NCBI RefSeq assembly: GCF_000282495.1
Contig: NZ_AKJE01000076.1
Span: 1-64,000 of the forward strand
Direction: 5' to 3'
DNA: 64,000 nucleotides
From: Pseudomonas sp. GM79
Lineage (GTDB): Bacteria; Pseudomonadota; Gammaproteobacteria; Pseudomonadales; Pseudomonadaceae
Shown: in pieces, positions 38,170-48,159 of the stretch
How positions within the stretch are numbered: position 1 is the first letter of the stretch
Layout: every line of letters starts with the position of its first letter
Made by a program: the position numbers and the translations under genes
The notes under the pieces: model-generated
What the model was told of the DNA's origin: nothing
The model's input: only the letters and a program-made list of their open reading frames with translations
The model's database searches: none

Positions 38170-38538
38170 CTATTTGATCAGGCGCCAGGTGAACGGATAC
38201 CGGTAAGGGAACCCTTCATTGGCCTTCACGCCAGCAATGATCGTCAGCACCAGCGCACCAATCGCGACCAGACCAAACAGAAAGAACCCGACGATCACCA
38301 CCATCAGCAGGAAGCAGATGGCCGAAGCAATGGCGACGGTGATCTGAAAGTTCAGCGCCTCCTTGCCTTGCGCGTCGATGAACGGGTCTGACTCGCGTTT
38401 CATCTGCCAGAGAATCAGCGGCCCGATCAGCGTACCGAACGGCAGCCAGATCCCCAGCAAGGCGGACAGGTGACAAAACATCGCCCACTGACGAACCTCT
38501 CGGCTCGGTGTGGGTAGCGGCAGTTGCTCGTCACTCAT
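38170..38538 (-). CDS. DUF4870-domain small membrane protein
   Basis: A 122-residue inner-membrane protein with about three hydrophobic helices (AMFCHLSALLGIWLPFGTLI, VAIASAICFLLMVVIV, VAIGALVLTIIAGV). The loop LIGPLILWQMKRESDPFID and the C-terminal end match the DUF4870 family (Tic20-like). No function is known. The ATG has AAGGAGG upstream. It precedes no other gene closely; rph, on the same strand, ends 30 bases upstream of its start. Confidence 0.82.
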   Translation of the reverse strand: MSDEQLPLPTPSREVRQWAMFCHLSALLGIWLPFGTLIGPLILWQMKRESDPFIDAQGKEALNFQITVAIASAICFLLMVVIVGFFLFGLVAIGALVLTIIAGVKANEGFPYRYPFTWRLIK

Positions 38539-38567
38539 GGCGTCCTCCTTGCGTGGAGCAGGTCCGA

Positions 38568-39290
38568 TCAGTCGGCCAGTGCAGCCTTCTGCAGTTCGAA
38601 AATCTCGATCATGCCTTTCTTCGCCAGCGCCAGCATCGCGTTCAACTCTTCCGGCTGGAACGGCGCGCCTTCGGCAGTGCCCTGCACTTCGATGAAGCCG
38701 CCAGTGCTGGTCATCACCACGTTGAGGTCAGTCTCGGCAGCCGAATCTTCCAGGTAGTCGAGGTCAAGCACAGGCTCGCCCTGGTACATGCCCACCGAAA
38801 CGGCAGCGATCATTTGCTTGAGCGGGTCGCCACCTTTGAGGCCGCCACGCTTCTTGATCACTTTCAAGGCGTCGATCAATGCAACCATCGCACCGGTAAT
38901 GGACGCGGTGCGGGTGCCACCGTCAGCCTGGATCACGTCGCAGTCGACGTACAGGGTGACGTCGCCCAGCTTGGTCATGTCCAGCGCAGCGCGCAGGGAA
39001 CGGCCGATCAAACGCTGGATTTCCAGAGTACGACCGCCTTGCTTGCCGCGGCTCGCTTCACGCTGGTTACGCTCGCCGGTGGCGCGGGGCAACATGCCGT
39101 ATTCGGCGGTCAACCAACCCTGGCCCTGACCTTTGAGGAAACGCGGCACGCCATTCTCGACACTGACGGTGCAGATGACTTTGGTATCACCGAACTCGAC
39201 CAGTACAGATCCCTCGGCGTGTTTGGTGTAGTTGCGGGTAATGCGGATCGAGCGGAGCTGATCGGCAGCGCGACCACTTGGACGTTTCAT
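38568..39290 (-). CDS. rph: Ribonuclease PH
   Basis: A 240-residue phosphorolytic 3'-5' exoribonuclease that trims tRNA 3' ends. [20 protein letters not shown] begins the conserved protein; the tRNA-processing core [20 protein letters not shown] and the catalytic [17 protein letters not shown] stretch are intact. The start is ATG 39290; 13 further codons upstream are not conserved. It is divergent from the YicC gene at 39560. Confidence 0.96.
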   Translation of the reverse strand: MKRPSGRAADQLRSIRITRNYTKHAEGSVLVEFGDTKVICTVSVENGVPRFLKGQGQGWLTAEYGMLPRATGERNQREASRGKQGGRTLEIQRLIGRSLRAALDMTKLGDVTLYVDCDVIQADGGTRTASITGAMVALIDALKVIKKRGGLKGGDPLKQMIAAVSVGMYQGEPVLDLDYLEDSAAETDLNVVMTSTGGFIEVQGTAEGAPFQPEELNAMLALAKKGMIEIFELQKAALAD

Positions 39291-39559
39291 AGGGATTACC
39301 TGTACGGAGGACGGAAAACTGCCGAGCATTATAGAGCCGTGGGCCGCGAGTGGGCACTTCTAAAAAAATCGCCCGACGATTGAAGCCTCTGAATAGAGCT
39401 TAGCCGACGGCGTGCAGCTCTTTGTCACAGCGTGTGTTTGGGCGCATCCGCCCCACTGCGCTACAATCCTGCGCCTTTGCTGCCTGTCGGCTTTAATTCA
39501 CAGATAGCGGGTCCGCCAAACCATGGGTTACGCGCCGACCTGCATTGCGAGGTACCTCC

Positions 39560-40423
39560 ATGGTGCACAGCATGACCGCCTTCGCCCGCGTCGAGAAAGC
39601 CGGTGTCCAGGGCACCCTGAGCTGGGAATTGCGCTCGGTCAACAGCCGCTACCTGGAACCCCACCTGCGTTTGCCGGAGTCTTTCCGCGACCTCGAAGGC
39701 GCGGTCCGCGAAGCCCTGCGCCAGGGACTGTCCCGGGGCAAGCTCGAATGCACCCTGCGCTTTACCGAAGAAAGCACCGGCAAACCGCTGCAAGTGGACC
39801 GTGAGCGCGCTGCTCAACTGGTCGCTGCCGCCGAAACAGTCGCCAGCCTGATCAAGAACCCGGCCGCACTGAACCCGCTGGAAGTCCTGGCCTGGCCCGG
39901 CGTACTGGTGGCTGATGCCGCCGACCCGCAAGCGCTGAATGCCGAAGCCCTGGCGCTGTTCCATCAGGGCCTGAAAGAACTCAAGGCCGGTCGCGAGCGC
40001 GAAGGCACTGAGCTCGCGCGATTGATCGACGAGCGCCTGACCTCAATTGAAGGGGATGTGGTGATCCTGCGTGAGCTGGTCCCGCAGATGCTGGCCACCC
40101 AACGCCAGAAAGTTCTCGACCGCTTCACCGACATGAAGGCCGACCTCGACCCGCAGCGACTGGAACAGGAAATGGTCATGCTCGCGCAAAAGAGCGACGT
40201 CGCCGAAGAACTGGATCGCCTGAGCACTCACATCATCGAAGTTCGCCGGGTGCTCAAGTCCGGCGGCGCTGCCGGTCGGCGCCTGGACTTCCTGATGCAG
40301 GAACTCAACCGCGAAGCCAACACACTGGGCTCCAAAGCCTTCGACCCGCGCAGCACCCAAGCGGCGGTCAACCTCAAAGTGTTGATCGAGCAGATGCGCG
40401 AACAAGTGCAGAATATTGAGTAA
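39560..40423 (+). CDS. yicC: YicC-family endoribonuclease
   Basis: A 287-residue protein. The opening MVHSMTAFARVEKAG and the C-terminal DUF1732 part (TDMKADLDPQRLEQEMVMLA, KSDVAEELDRL, KSGGAAGRRLDFLMQELNRE) are both diagnostic. YicC proteins have recently been described as endoribonucleases that affect small-RNA turnover; older annotations call them unknown. The start ATG 39560 follows GAGGTA. It is 12 bases from gmk on the same strand, so likely cotranscribed. Confidence 0.93.
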   Translation: MVHSMTAFARVEKAGVQGTLSWELRSVNSRYLEPHLRLPESFRDLEGAVREALRQGLSRGKLECTLRFTEESTGKPLQVDRERAAQLVAAAETVASLIKNPAALNPLEVLAWPGVLVADAADPQALNAEALALFHQGLKELKAGREREGTELARLIDERLTSIEGDVVILRELVPQMLATQRQKVLDRFTDMKADLDPQRLEQEMVMLAQKSDVAEELDRLSTHIIEVRRVLKSGGAAGRRLDFLMQELNREANTLGSKAFDPRSTQAAVNLKVLIEQMREQVQNIE

Positions 40424-41056
<633 letters not shown>

Positions 41057-41123
41057 ACAGCCCTTTCCAAAAGCGCTGCAAGGGCTTTACATTGGCACTT
41101 ATAGCGCATTGAAGGGCTTGATC

Positions 41124-41160
41124 AAAAAATCAGCGCTTCCCTAATCGCTGGTGATTTTTT
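41124..41160 (+). terminator. Probable terminator between gmk and rpoZ
   Basis: AAAAAATCA (41124-41132) pairs with TGATTTTTT (41152-41160), with an inner GCG/CGC pair, about 70 bases after gmk. The U run is within the stem end. rpoZ would then need its own promoter. Confidence 0.6.
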
Positions 41161-41223
41161 AAACTGTTGAGTCCGCTCGCCCAACCGGGCAGCGCGCATA
41201 TTGCATTCGCTCCGAGGAATACC

Positions 41224-41487
41224 ATGGCCCGCGTAACCGTTGAAGACTGCCTAGAACACGTGGAAAACCGCTTTGAGCTGGTCATGCTCTCTACCAAGCG
41301 TGCCCGTCAACTGGCCACCGGCGGCAAAGAGCCCCTGGTTCAGTGGGAAAACGACAAGCCTACTGTTGTAGCGCTGCGTGAAATCGCTGAAGGCCTGATG
41401 AGCTACGAGTTCATCGCCAACGCTGAAATCGTCGAAGACGAACCGCTGTTCGCAGCGTTCGAGGACGAGTCCAACGAGGCAGTATAA
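41224..41487 (+). CDS. rpoZ: RNA polymerase omega subunit
   Basis: An 87-residue protein ([20 protein letters not shown], then [12 protein letters not shown]) that folds around the beta-prime C-terminus and forms part of one ppGpp-binding site. The start at ATG 41224 is preceded by GAGGAA. spoT follows 57 bases later on the same strand, the usual rpoZ-spoT pair. Confidence 0.97.
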   Translation: MARVTVEDCLEHVENRFELVMLSTKRARQLATGGKEPLVQWENDKPTVVALREIAEGLMSYEFIANAEIVEDEPLFAAFEDESNEAV

Positions 41488-41544
41488 GGCCATGCCTGGT
41501 CGACGTAGCACGGCGCGGGGTCACAACGAACGGCAGGAATTATC

Positions 41545-43650
41545 ATGCCGAGCATAGACGCCCTCGCCGATCGCTTATCGACCTACCTCGGCAAGGACCA
41601 GGTCAACCTGGTCCGCCGAGCGTACTTCTACGCCGAACAAGCCCACGACGGTCAACGCCGCCGCAGCGGTGAGGCGTACGTCACGCATCCTCTTGCAGTG
41701 GCGAATATTCTTGCCGACATGCATATGGACCATCAAAGCCTGATGGCGGCCATGCTGCATGACGTGATCGAAGACACCGGTATTGCCAAGGAAGCGCTGC
41801 AAGCGCAGTTCGGCGAAACCGTGGCCGAACTGGTCGACGGGGTCAGCAAACTGACCCAGATGAACTTCGAGACCAAAGCCGAAGCCCAGGCCGAAAACTT
41901 CCAGAAAATGGCCATGGCCATGGCGCGCGATATTCGCGTGATCCTGGTCAAGCTGGCCGACCGCCTGCACAACATGCGCACCCTGGAAGTATTGTCCGGC
42001 GAAAAGCGCCGGCGGATCGCCAAGGAAACCCTGGAAATCTATGCGCCCATCGCCAACCGGCTGGGCATGCACGCCATTCGCATAGAGTTCGAAGACCTCG
42101 GCTTCAAGGCCATGCACCCGATGCGCTCCGCGCGGATCAACCAGGCGGTCAAACGCGCCCGGGGCAACCGCAAGGAAATCGTCAACAAGATCGAAGAGTC
42201 CCTCAGCCACTGCCTGGCCATCGATGGCATCCAGGGCGAGGTCAGCGGTCGACAGAAACACCTCTACGGCATCTACAAGAAAATGCGCGGCAAGCGTCGG
42301 GCCTTCAACGAGATCATGGACGTCTACGCGTTCCGGATCATCGTCGACAAGGTCGATACCTGCTACCGCGTGCTAGGCGCTGTACATAATTTGTACAAAC
42401 CGTTGCCGGGGCGCTTCAAGGATTACATCGCGATCCCCAAGGCCAACGGCTACCAGTCGCTGCACACCACGCTGTTCGGCATGCACGGTGTACCGATCGA
42501 AATCCAGATCCGCACCCGTGAAATGGAAGAGATGGCCAACAATGGCATTGCCGCCCATTGGCTGTACAAATCCAGCGGCGACGAGCAGCCCAAAGGCACT
42601 CACGCCCGCGCCCGTCAGTGGGTCAAAGGCGTGCTGGAAATGCAGCAACGGGCCGGCAACTCGCTGGAATTCATCGAGAGCGTGAAGATCGACCTGTTCC
42701 CGGACGAGGTCTACGTGTTCACGCCCAAAGGCCGGATCATGGAGCTACCCAAAGGCTCCACGGCGGTCGACTTCGCTTACGCGGTGCACACCGACGTGGG
42801 CAACAGCTGCATTGCCTGTCGGATCAATCGTCGTCTCGCACCGCTGTCCGAACCGCTGCAAAGCGGCTCCACGGTCGAGATCGTCAGCGCCCCCGGCGCG
42901 CGGCCGAACCCGGCCTGGCTCAACTTCGTGGTCACCGGCAAGGCGCGGACGCACATCCGCCATGCGCTGAAACTTCAGCGCCGTTCCGAGTCCATCAGCC
43001 TCGGCGAACGCCTGCTGAACAAGGTGCTCAACGGTTTCGACAGCTCCCTGGAAAAAGTCCCGGCCGAGCGCGTGCAGTTGATGCTCCACGAATACCGCCT
43101 CGAACTGATCGAAGACCTGCTCGAGGACATCGGCCTGGGCAATCGCATGGCTTACGTGGTCGCCCGCCGCCTGCTCGGCGAAGGCGAGCAATTGCCGAGC
43201 CCGGAAGGCCCGCTGGCGATTCGTGGCACCGAAGGCCTGGTACTCAGTTACGCCAAGTGCTGCACGCCGATCCCGGGAGACCCGATTGTCGGCCATCTGT
43301 CCGCGGGCAAAGGCATGGTGGTGCACCTGGACAACTGCCGCAACATCAGCGAAATCCGTCACAACCCGGAAAAATGCATCCAGCTCTCGTGGGCCAAGGA
43401 TGTCACCGGCGAATTCAATGTCGAGCTGCGCGTCGAACTGGAACACCAGCGCGGCCTGATCGCCCTGCTGGCCAGCAGCGTCAACGCGGCCGACGGCAAT
43501 ATCGAAAAAATCAGCATGGACGAACGCGACGGTCGTATCAGCGTGGTCCAACTGGTGGTCAGTGTGCACGACCGCGTACACCTGGCCCGCGTGATCAAGA
43601 AACTGCGCGCCCTGACCGGGGTCATCCGCATCACCCGCATGCGCGCGTAG
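41545..43650 (+). CDS. spoT: Bifunctional (p)ppGpp synthetase/hydrolase
   Basis: A 701-residue RelA/SpoT protein. The HD hydrolase domain is intact (YVTHPLAVANILADMHMDHQ, then MLHDVIEDT; residues about 45-75), followed by the synthetase domain (RGKRRAFNEIMDVYAFRII, KDYIAIPKANGYQSLHT), a TGS domain (VFTPKGRIMELPKGSTAVDF) and a C-terminal zinc-finger/ACT region (YAKCCTPIPGD). It sets ppGpp levels during starvation and stress. Confidence 0.97.
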   Translation: MPSIDALADRLSTYLGKDQVNLVRRAYFYAEQAHDGQRRRSGEAYVTHPLAVANILADMHMDHQSLMAAMLHDVIEDTGIAKEALQAQFGETVAELVDGVSKLTQMNFETKAEAQAENFQKMAMAMARDIRVILVKLADRLHNMRTLEVLSGEKRRRIAKETLEIYAPIANRLGMHAIRIEFEDLGFKAMHPMRSARINQAVKRARGNRKEIVNKIEESLSHCLAIDGIQGEVSGRQKHLYGIYKKMRGKRRAFNEIMDVYAFRIIVDKVDTCYRVLGAVHNLYKPLPGRFKDYIAIPKANGYQSLHTTLFGMHGVPIEIQIRTREMEEMANNGIAAHWLYKSSGDEQPKGTHARARQWVKGVLEMQQRAGNSLEFIESVKIDLFPDEVYVFTPKGRIMELPKGSTAVDFAYAVHTDVGNSCIACRINRRLAPLSEPLQSGSTVEIVSAPGARPNPAWLNFVVTGKARTHIRHALKLQRRSESISLGERLLNKVLNGFDSSLEKVPAERVQLMLHEYRLELIEDLLEDIGLGNRMAYVVARRLLGEGEQLPSPEGPLAIRGTEGLVLSYAKCCTPIPGDPIVGHLSAGKGMVVHLDNCRNISEIRHNPEKCIQLSWAKDVTGEFNVELRVELEHQRGLIALLASSVNAADGNIEKISMDERDGRISVVQLVVSVHDRVHLARVIKKLRALTGVIRITRMRA

Positions 43651-43674
43651 CCCACCCTTCACAAGGAGTCATAC

Positions 43675-44055
43675 ATGACCAAGACCGTTATCAACAGCGA
43701 CAAGGCCCCGGCCGCCATCGGTACTTATTCCCAGGCGATCAAGGCTGGCAACACCGTTTACATGTCGGGCCAGATTCCTCTGGACCCAAAAACCATGGAA
43801 CTGGTTGAAGGCTTCGAAGCCCAGACCGTCCAGGTGTTCGAGAACCTCAAAGCCGTGGCTGAAGCCGCTGGCGGTTCGTTCAAGGACATCGTCAAACTGA
43901 ACATCTTCCTCACCGACCTGAGCCATTTCGCCAAGGTCAACGAGATCATGGGCAAGTACTTTGACCAGCCTTACCCTGCCCGCGCCGCCATCGGCGTAGC
44001 AGCCCTGCCGAAGGGTTCGCAGGTTGAGATGGATGCCATTCTGGTCATCGAGTAA
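43675..44055 (+). CDS. ridA: 2-iminobutanoate/2-iminopropanoate deaminase RidA
   Basis: A 126-residue canonical Rid[29 protein letters not shown] and [20 protein letters not shown] with the active-site arginine. It hydrolyses reactive imines made by PLP enzymes such as threonine dehydratase. GGAGTCA lies before the ATG. It is 24 bases after spoT, so may share its transcript. A paralogue lies in the dad cluster at 12276. Confidence 0.96.
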   Translation: MTKTVINSDKAPAAIGTYSQAIKAGNTVYMSGQIPLDPKTMELVEGFEAQTVQVFENLKAVAEAAGGSFKDIVKLNIFLTDLSHFAKVNEIMGKYFDQPYPARAAIGVAALPKGSQVEMDAILVIE

Positions 44056-44061
44056 TGTGTC

Positions 44062-44088
44062 CGGCGCAGCCCTCTAAAGGCTGCGCCG
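44062..44088 (+). terminator. Strong hairpin after ridA
   Basis: A perfect 10-bp stem CGGCGCAGCC / GGCTGCGCCG with loop CTCTAAA, six bases after the ridA stop codon. There is no clear T run, so termination is only probable. Confidence 0.6.
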
Positions 44089-44112
44089 ATCTTGCTTTGA
44101 AAGGATTCCACC

Positions 44113-44853
44113 ATGCGCCAAGCGCTAGCTCTCTCGCTGGTCGCCCTACTCTTGGGCGGTTGTGCCAGCAACCCTGCCGACCGTGACATCAGCGGCACCT
44201 GGATCAACCAAGTGGCGATCGATGCGGCAGCCAAAGGCGGCCCCCTGCGCGAAGCGCTCCAGGCCTATGGCCCGAACCTGGAATGGGACGTCAACACCAA
44301 GGCCGGTCAGGCCCGCTACACCAACGGTTTTGAAAATGTCGACGGCAAGCTGCTGGGCGAAGAGTCCGGCGCCTGGAAAGTCGACTTTTATGGCAGCTCG
44401 GGTAGTGAGCTGAAGCGTGACGGCAAGCAACTGAGCCAGGTCGCCAGCGACAATGAGCCGGAGCAAGTATTCGACCGTGCGCAGGTTACGGTGCCGGACG
44501 GCGCACCGATGGGTGCCAGTTTCGAACGCGCACTGTATTCAGCCTACATGGGCGGCAGCTGGAAAATCGTCAGCGGCCCCGGTGAAGGCAATACCGTGCA
44601 ATTCCAGGCTGACGGCCAGGTTGCCGGCCTGCCGGGGGCGGATCGCTATGCCCTGTGCCTGGCCGGTGATTGCGCGTCGATGAGCGGCGGCAATGACAAC
44701 ATGTGGCTACAGGTGAATGGTCAGGGCAACACCTGGATTTTTGCGCGCAAGGGCAAGGAACTGGAAATCCTCCAGGCAGTGAACACCGCACAGGCGGATG
44801 AAATGCCGCAGTTCACCCCGGGTGATCGCAAGTGGTTGCTGGAAAAACAGTGA
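44113..44853 (+). CDS. Uncharacterised lipoprotein, tandem copy 1
   Basis: A 246-residue protein with a lipoprotein signal (LALSLVALLLGGC, lipobox LGGC at about residue 16). The mature part has SGTWINQVAIDAAAKGG, LQAYGPNLEWDVN and a C-terminal half with WKIVSGPGEGN, PGADRYALCLAGDCA and RKGKELEILQAVNTAQADEM. It is a clear paralogue of the next gene; the two share the order of motifs and most tryptophans and cysteines (CLAGDCA/CLDGDCA). The family is not one I can name. It ends at its own terminator. Confidence 0.75.
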   Translation: MRQALALSLVALLLGGCASNPADRDISGTWINQVAIDAAAKGGPLREALQAYGPNLEWDVNTKAGQARYTNGFENVDGKLLGEESGAWKVDFYGSSGSELKRDGKQLSQVASDNEPEQVFDRAQVTVPDGAPMGASFERALYSAYMGGSWKIVSGPGEGNTVQFQADGQVAGLPGADRYALCLAGDCASMSGGNDNMWLQVNGQGNTWIFARKGKELEILQAVNTAQADEMPQFTPGDRKWLLEKQ

Positions 44854-44863
44854 TACAGAATAC

Positions 44864-44889
44864 AGGAGCCTACGGGCTCCTTTTTCTTT
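44864..44889 (+). terminator. Terminator between tandem lipoprotein genes
   Basis: Stem AGGAGCC / GGCTCCT with the stable loop TACG (a UNCG-type tetraloop in RNA is UACG), followed by TTTTCTTT, 11 bases after copy 1. Confidence 0.88.
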
Positions 44890-44933
44890 AGCCTGCACTG
44901 TCGAATTCTTTGCCTCCCGCTCAAGGATTGATC

Positions 44934-45668
44934 ATGCGCCAATTGCTTATCCTAAGCCTGTTGCTGCTGGGCGGCTGCGCCTCTATGCCCGCAGAAACAG
45001 ATATCAGCGGTATCTGGATCAATCAGGCGGCCATCGATGCAGCGGCCCAAGGCCAGTCTTTACGTGAATCCTTAAACACTCATGGCCGGAATCTGGAATG
45101 GGACATCAACACCCACACTGGCAAGGCGCAAGTGAGCAGCGGCTTTGAGAGGGGTGAAGGCCAACTGCTGCAAAAGTCACCCAATGCCTGGACCGTCGAC
45201 TACAACGGCTACGGCACTGACGAGCTGCGCCTGGATGGCAAGCGACTGACTCAACTGGCCAAGGAGTACGTCCCCCAGCAGGTGTTCAGTCGCCCCGGCA
45301 AGACCTCCAAAACGAAAACAGGGCGGGTTGATACCTTCCGGAGCGCCTTGAACGCTGCCTATATGGGCGGGCAGTGGAAAATCATCGACAGTCACGGAGC
45401 AGGCCAGCGGGTCGAGTTTACGGAAGATGGCCATGTTTCAGGGTTACCGGGAACCGATCGATACGAGTTATGCCTGGACGGTGATTGCGCCAGCCAAGGC
45501 GCAGGCAATGACACCTTGTATCTGGGCACGGACGACCTGAGTGACACATGGATTTTCGTTCGCAAAGGCAAGCGACTGGAGATTTTCCAGGCAATCAATC
45601 AATCCCGGCCAGACGAAATCCCCCACTTCACCCCCGGCCCACGCCAGTGGCTGCTGGTAAAACAATGA
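44934..45668 (+). CDS. Uncharacterised lipoprotein, tandem copy 2
   Basis: A 244-residue paralogue of the preceding gene, with signal LLILSLLLLGGC. Matching blocks are SGIWINQAAIDAAAQGQ, LREAL-type LRESLNTHGRNLEWDIN, YMGGQWKII, PGTDRYELCLDGDCA and RKGKRLEIFQAINQSRPDE. The ATG at 44934 has AAGGA upstream. The copies look diverged to roughly half identity, so the duplication is not recent. It converges with the SDR-like gene across a shared hairpin. Confidence 0.75.
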   Translation: MRQLLILSLLLLGGCASMPAETDISGIWINQAAIDAAAQGQSLRESLNTHGRNLEWDINTHTGKAQVSSGFERGEGQLLQKSPNAWTVDYNGYGTDELRLDGKRLTQLAKEYVPQQVFSRPGKTSKTKTGRVDTFRSALNAAYMGGQWKIIDSHGAGQRVEFTEDGHVSGLPGTDRYELCLDGDCASQGAGNDTLYLGTDDLSDTWIFVRKGKRLEIFQAINQSRPDEIPHFTPGPRQWLLVKQ

Positions 45669-45679
45669 CCCAAAAACAA

Positions 45680-45704
45680 AGGCGCCCGCAGGCGCCTGTT
45701 GTTT
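45680..45704. terminator. Bidirectional terminator between lipoprotein copy 2 and SDR gene
   Basis: AGGCGCC / GGCGCCT with loop CGCA, flanked by AAAAACAA and TTGTTT, between two convergent genes. Confidence 0.75.
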
Positions 45705-45714
45705 AGAGGCTCGC

Positions 45715-46578
45715 TCAGTTCAACTCCCCCTGAGCAAGTATCGCGGCATAACCTTCGCGGTAACTTGGGTACTTCGGCGTCCAGCCCAAGGCTTTGGCCC
45801 GCGCATTGCTGCAGCGCTTGCTGCCAGTGCGCCGCACGCTCGCGTCGTCATCCCATTCGGTCACGCCTAAATACTCTCGTAGCCAGCCCACCACTTCTGC
45901 CAATGGTGCTGGCGCATCGTCGACGCCGATATAGCAATCATCCAGCGCCACCCCGCGTCGATCCGCCTCAAGCAGAAACGCCAGCAACCCCGCCGCATCG
46001 TCGACGTGAATGCGGTTGGCGTACAACGGTGGATCGATCGCCACGCGATAGCCGCGGCGGACTTGGGTCAGCAGCCTCTCTCGACCCGGACCATAAATAC
46101 CGGTCAGGCGCACGAGACTGGCCGGGATGCCGCTATCGAGCGCCACCTGCTCGGCTTCGAGCATCAAACGACCCGAATAACCGCCCGCCACCGTCGGCGA
46201 TGTTTCATCGACCCACTCGCCATCCTGCTGGCCGTAAACGCTGCTGCTGGAAACGAACAGCAGTCGATTGGGTACTTGCCCATAGTCGTTCAGCCATTCC
46301 AGCACGTGCTGCAAACCCTGCACATAAGCGGCGCGGTAACCCGCCTCATCGTGATCGGTAGCCGCCGCGCAATACACCAGGTAATCCACCGCACCGATTG
46401 GCCAGGTCGCCGGGCAGTCTTTATTGAACAAGTCGCCGGCAACGCCGATCACGCCCTGTGGCAGGCGTGAGACATCACGTCGCAAGCCATGAACCTCCCA
46501 CCCACAAGCCAGCAATTGCGTGGCCAGACGACTGCCGACATCACCGCAACCGGCGATCAAAACAGAAGGCGCGGACAT
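45715..46578 (-). CDS. NAD(P)-dependent SDR/epimerase-like protein
   Basis: A 287-residue protein with an N-terminal Rossmann motif VLIAGCGDVGSRLATQLLA (about residues 6-24). SSSSVYGQQDGEWVDE carries the YxxxK-region equivalent, though the lysine position is not clean, so catalysis is uncertain. The family is the extended SDR group (YeeZ/YbjS-like) often annotated as NAD-dependent epimerase. The ATG 46578 lies on the far side of the exbB control region. Confidence 0.8.
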   Translation of the reverse strand: MSAPSVLIAGCGDVGSRLATQLLACGWEVHGLRRDVSRLPQGVIGVAGDLFNKDCPATWPIGAVDYLVYCAAATDHDEAGYRAAYVQGLQHVLEWLNDYGQVPNRLLFVSSSSVYGQQDGEWVDETSPTVAGGYSGRLMLEAEQVALDSGIPASLVRLTGIYGPGRERLLTQVRRGYRVAIDPPLYANRIHVDDAAGLLAFLLEADRRGVALDDCYIGVDDAPAPLAEVVGWLREYLGVTEWDDDASVRRTGSKRCSNARAKALGWTPKYPSYREGYAAILAQGELN

Positions 46579-46670
46579 CAGATAACTCCTATCGGAAAGC
46601 TACAGACTAGCGTCGGCAAAGGACACGCGGCTAGCAATGAAGGAAAAAAAGATACTCTATTACTTTTGTT

Positions 46671-46693
46671 AACAAGAATTACTTGCAATAATG
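46671..46693. promoter_or_regulatory. Possible iron-regulated promoter region of exbB
   Basis: An AT-rich stretch with the short palindrome CAAG-AATTA-CTTG (46673-46685) followed by CAATAATG. Fur control of exbBD-tonB is common and this area is the natural place for it, but the match to a full Fur box is weak. Confidence 0.3.
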
Positions 46694-46767
46694 CCTGCCA
46701 CTTTTGTTCTCGGCCTCACGAGGCCTGGAAGAACATTTACCGTTTTTTCCTTTCAGGTCCGGCCAGC

Positions 46768-47724
46768 ATGACACCCAATCAATTCCCCGCTTCGCCAACC
46801 AAACGACCTCGCGCCTGGAGCGCGGTGGCCGCCCTGCTGCTCAGCCTGATGCTGGCGCCGACCGCCGCCTTCGCCGATGCACAAGCGCCGGCCACCCAGC
46901 CTGCCGCCGCTCAAACACCCGCCGCGCCTGCCGTGACACCTGCCGCGACCGATCCGGTCCAGGCCATAGACGCCGCTGACGTGCCGGAAGTCCTCGAAGC
47001 CGACAACACGTTGGGCATGGCCCATGACTTGTCGCCGTGGGGCATGTACCAGAACGCCGACATCATCGTGAAGATCGTGATGATCGGCCTGGCCATCGCC
47101 TCAATCATCACCTGGACCATCTGGATCGCCAAGGGCTTCGAGCTGATGGGCGCCAAGCGTCGTCTGCGCACTGAAATCGTCCACCTGAAGAAAGCCGCCA
47201 CCCTTAAAGAAGCCAGCGCAACGGCAGCCAAGGAAGGCACCCTCGCCAACCTGCTGGTCCACGACGCGCTGGAAGAAATGCGCCTGTCGGCCAACAGCCG
47301 CGAGAAAGAAGGCATCAAGGAGCGCGTGAGCTTCCGCCTGGAGCGCCTCGTCGCTGCGTGCGGTCGCAACATGAGCAGCGGCACCGGCGTACTCGCCACC
47401 ATCGGTTCCACAGCGCCGTTCGTCGGCCTGTTCGGTACCGTGTGGGGCATCATGAACAGCTTCATCGGCATCGCCAAAACCCAGACCACCAACCTCGCTG
47501 TCGTAGCTCCCGGCATCGCCGAAGCTCTGCTGGCAACCGCGCTGGGCCTGGTTGCAGCGATTCCTGCGGTGGTCATCTACAACGTCTTCGCCCGCTCCAT
47601 CGCCGGTTACAAGGCACAAGTGTCCGACGCCTCGGCAGAAGTCCTGCTGCTGGTCAGCCGTGATCTCGACCACCTGCCGACCGAGCAGCGCAGCTCGCAA
47701 CCGCACATGGTGAAAGTGGGGTAA
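46768..47724 (+). CDS. exbB: TonB-system proton channel subunit ExbB
   Basis: A 318-residue inner-membrane protein. The N-terminus has a signal-like segment (WSAVAALLLSLMLAPTAAFA) and an Ala/Pro/Thr-rich periplasmic stretch before the ExbB core, a form seen in Pseudomonas. The core has three transmembrane helices (VKIVMIGLAIASIITWTIWI, GVLATIGSTAPFVGLFGTVW, LVAAIPAVVIYNVFA) and the conserved GTVWGIM loop. With ExbD it turns proton flow into force on TonB. The start is ATG 46768. Confidence 0.95.
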   Translation: MTPNQFPASPTKRPRAWSAVAALLLSLMLAPTAAFADAQAPATQPAAAQTPAAPAVTPAATDPVQAIDAADVPEVLEADNTLGMAHDLSPWGMYQNADIIVKIVMIGLAIASIITWTIWIAKGFELMGAKRRLRTEIVHLKKAATLKEASATAAKEGTLANLLVHDALEEMRLSANSREKEGIKERVSFRLERLVAACGRNMSSGTGVLATIGSTAPFVGLFGTVWGIMNSFIGIAKTQTTNLAVVAPGIAEALLATALGLVAAIPAVVIYNVFARSIAGYKAQVSDASAEVLLLVSRDLDHLPTEQRSSQPHMVKVG

Positions 47725-47730
47725 TCGGCC

Positions 47731-48159
47731 ATGGGCCTGCATTTGAAAGAAGGCGCAGACGACGATCTGGCCGAGAACCACGAAATCAACGTCACGCCGT
47801 TCATCGACGTGATGCTGGTGCTGTTGATCATCTTCATGGTGGCGGCGCCGCTGGCCACCGTGGACATCAAGGTCGACCTGCCCGCCTCCACCGCCAAACC
47901 GGCGCCGCGACCAGAGAAACCGGTGTTTCTCAGCGTGAAGGCTGACCAGCGCCTGTTCCTCGGCGAAGACGAAGTGAAGACCGAAGCCCTCGGTGCCACG
48001 CTCGACGCCAAGACCCAGGGCAAGAAAGACACGACGATCTTCTTCCAGGCCGATAAAGGCGTGGACTACGGCGACCTGATGAGCGTGATGGACGCCCTGC
48101 GCGCCGCCGGCTACCTGAAGGTCGGCCTGGTCGGACTCGAGACGGCAGCCAAGAAATGA
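47731..48159 (+). CDS. exbD: TonB-system subunit ExbD
   Basis: A 142-residue protein with one transmembrane helix near the N-terminus (INVTPFIDVMLVLLIIFMVA), carrying the essential Asp (FIDVM) of the proton path, and a periplasmic domain. It lies six bases after exbB and overlaps tonB by four bases (ATGA). Confidence 0.96.
   Translation: MGLHLKEGADDDLAENHEINVTPFIDVMLVLLIIFMVAAPLATVDIKVDLPASTAKPAPRPEKPVFLSVKADQRLFLGEDEVKTEALGATLDAKTQGKKDTTIFFQADKGVDYGDLMSVMDALRAAGYLKVGLVGLETAAKK

Noticed and set aside
42558-43808. Plus-strand open frame of 416 codons overlapping spoT
   Set aside because: Out of frame inside spoT and Arg/Pro/Gly-rich; spoT carries the real domains.
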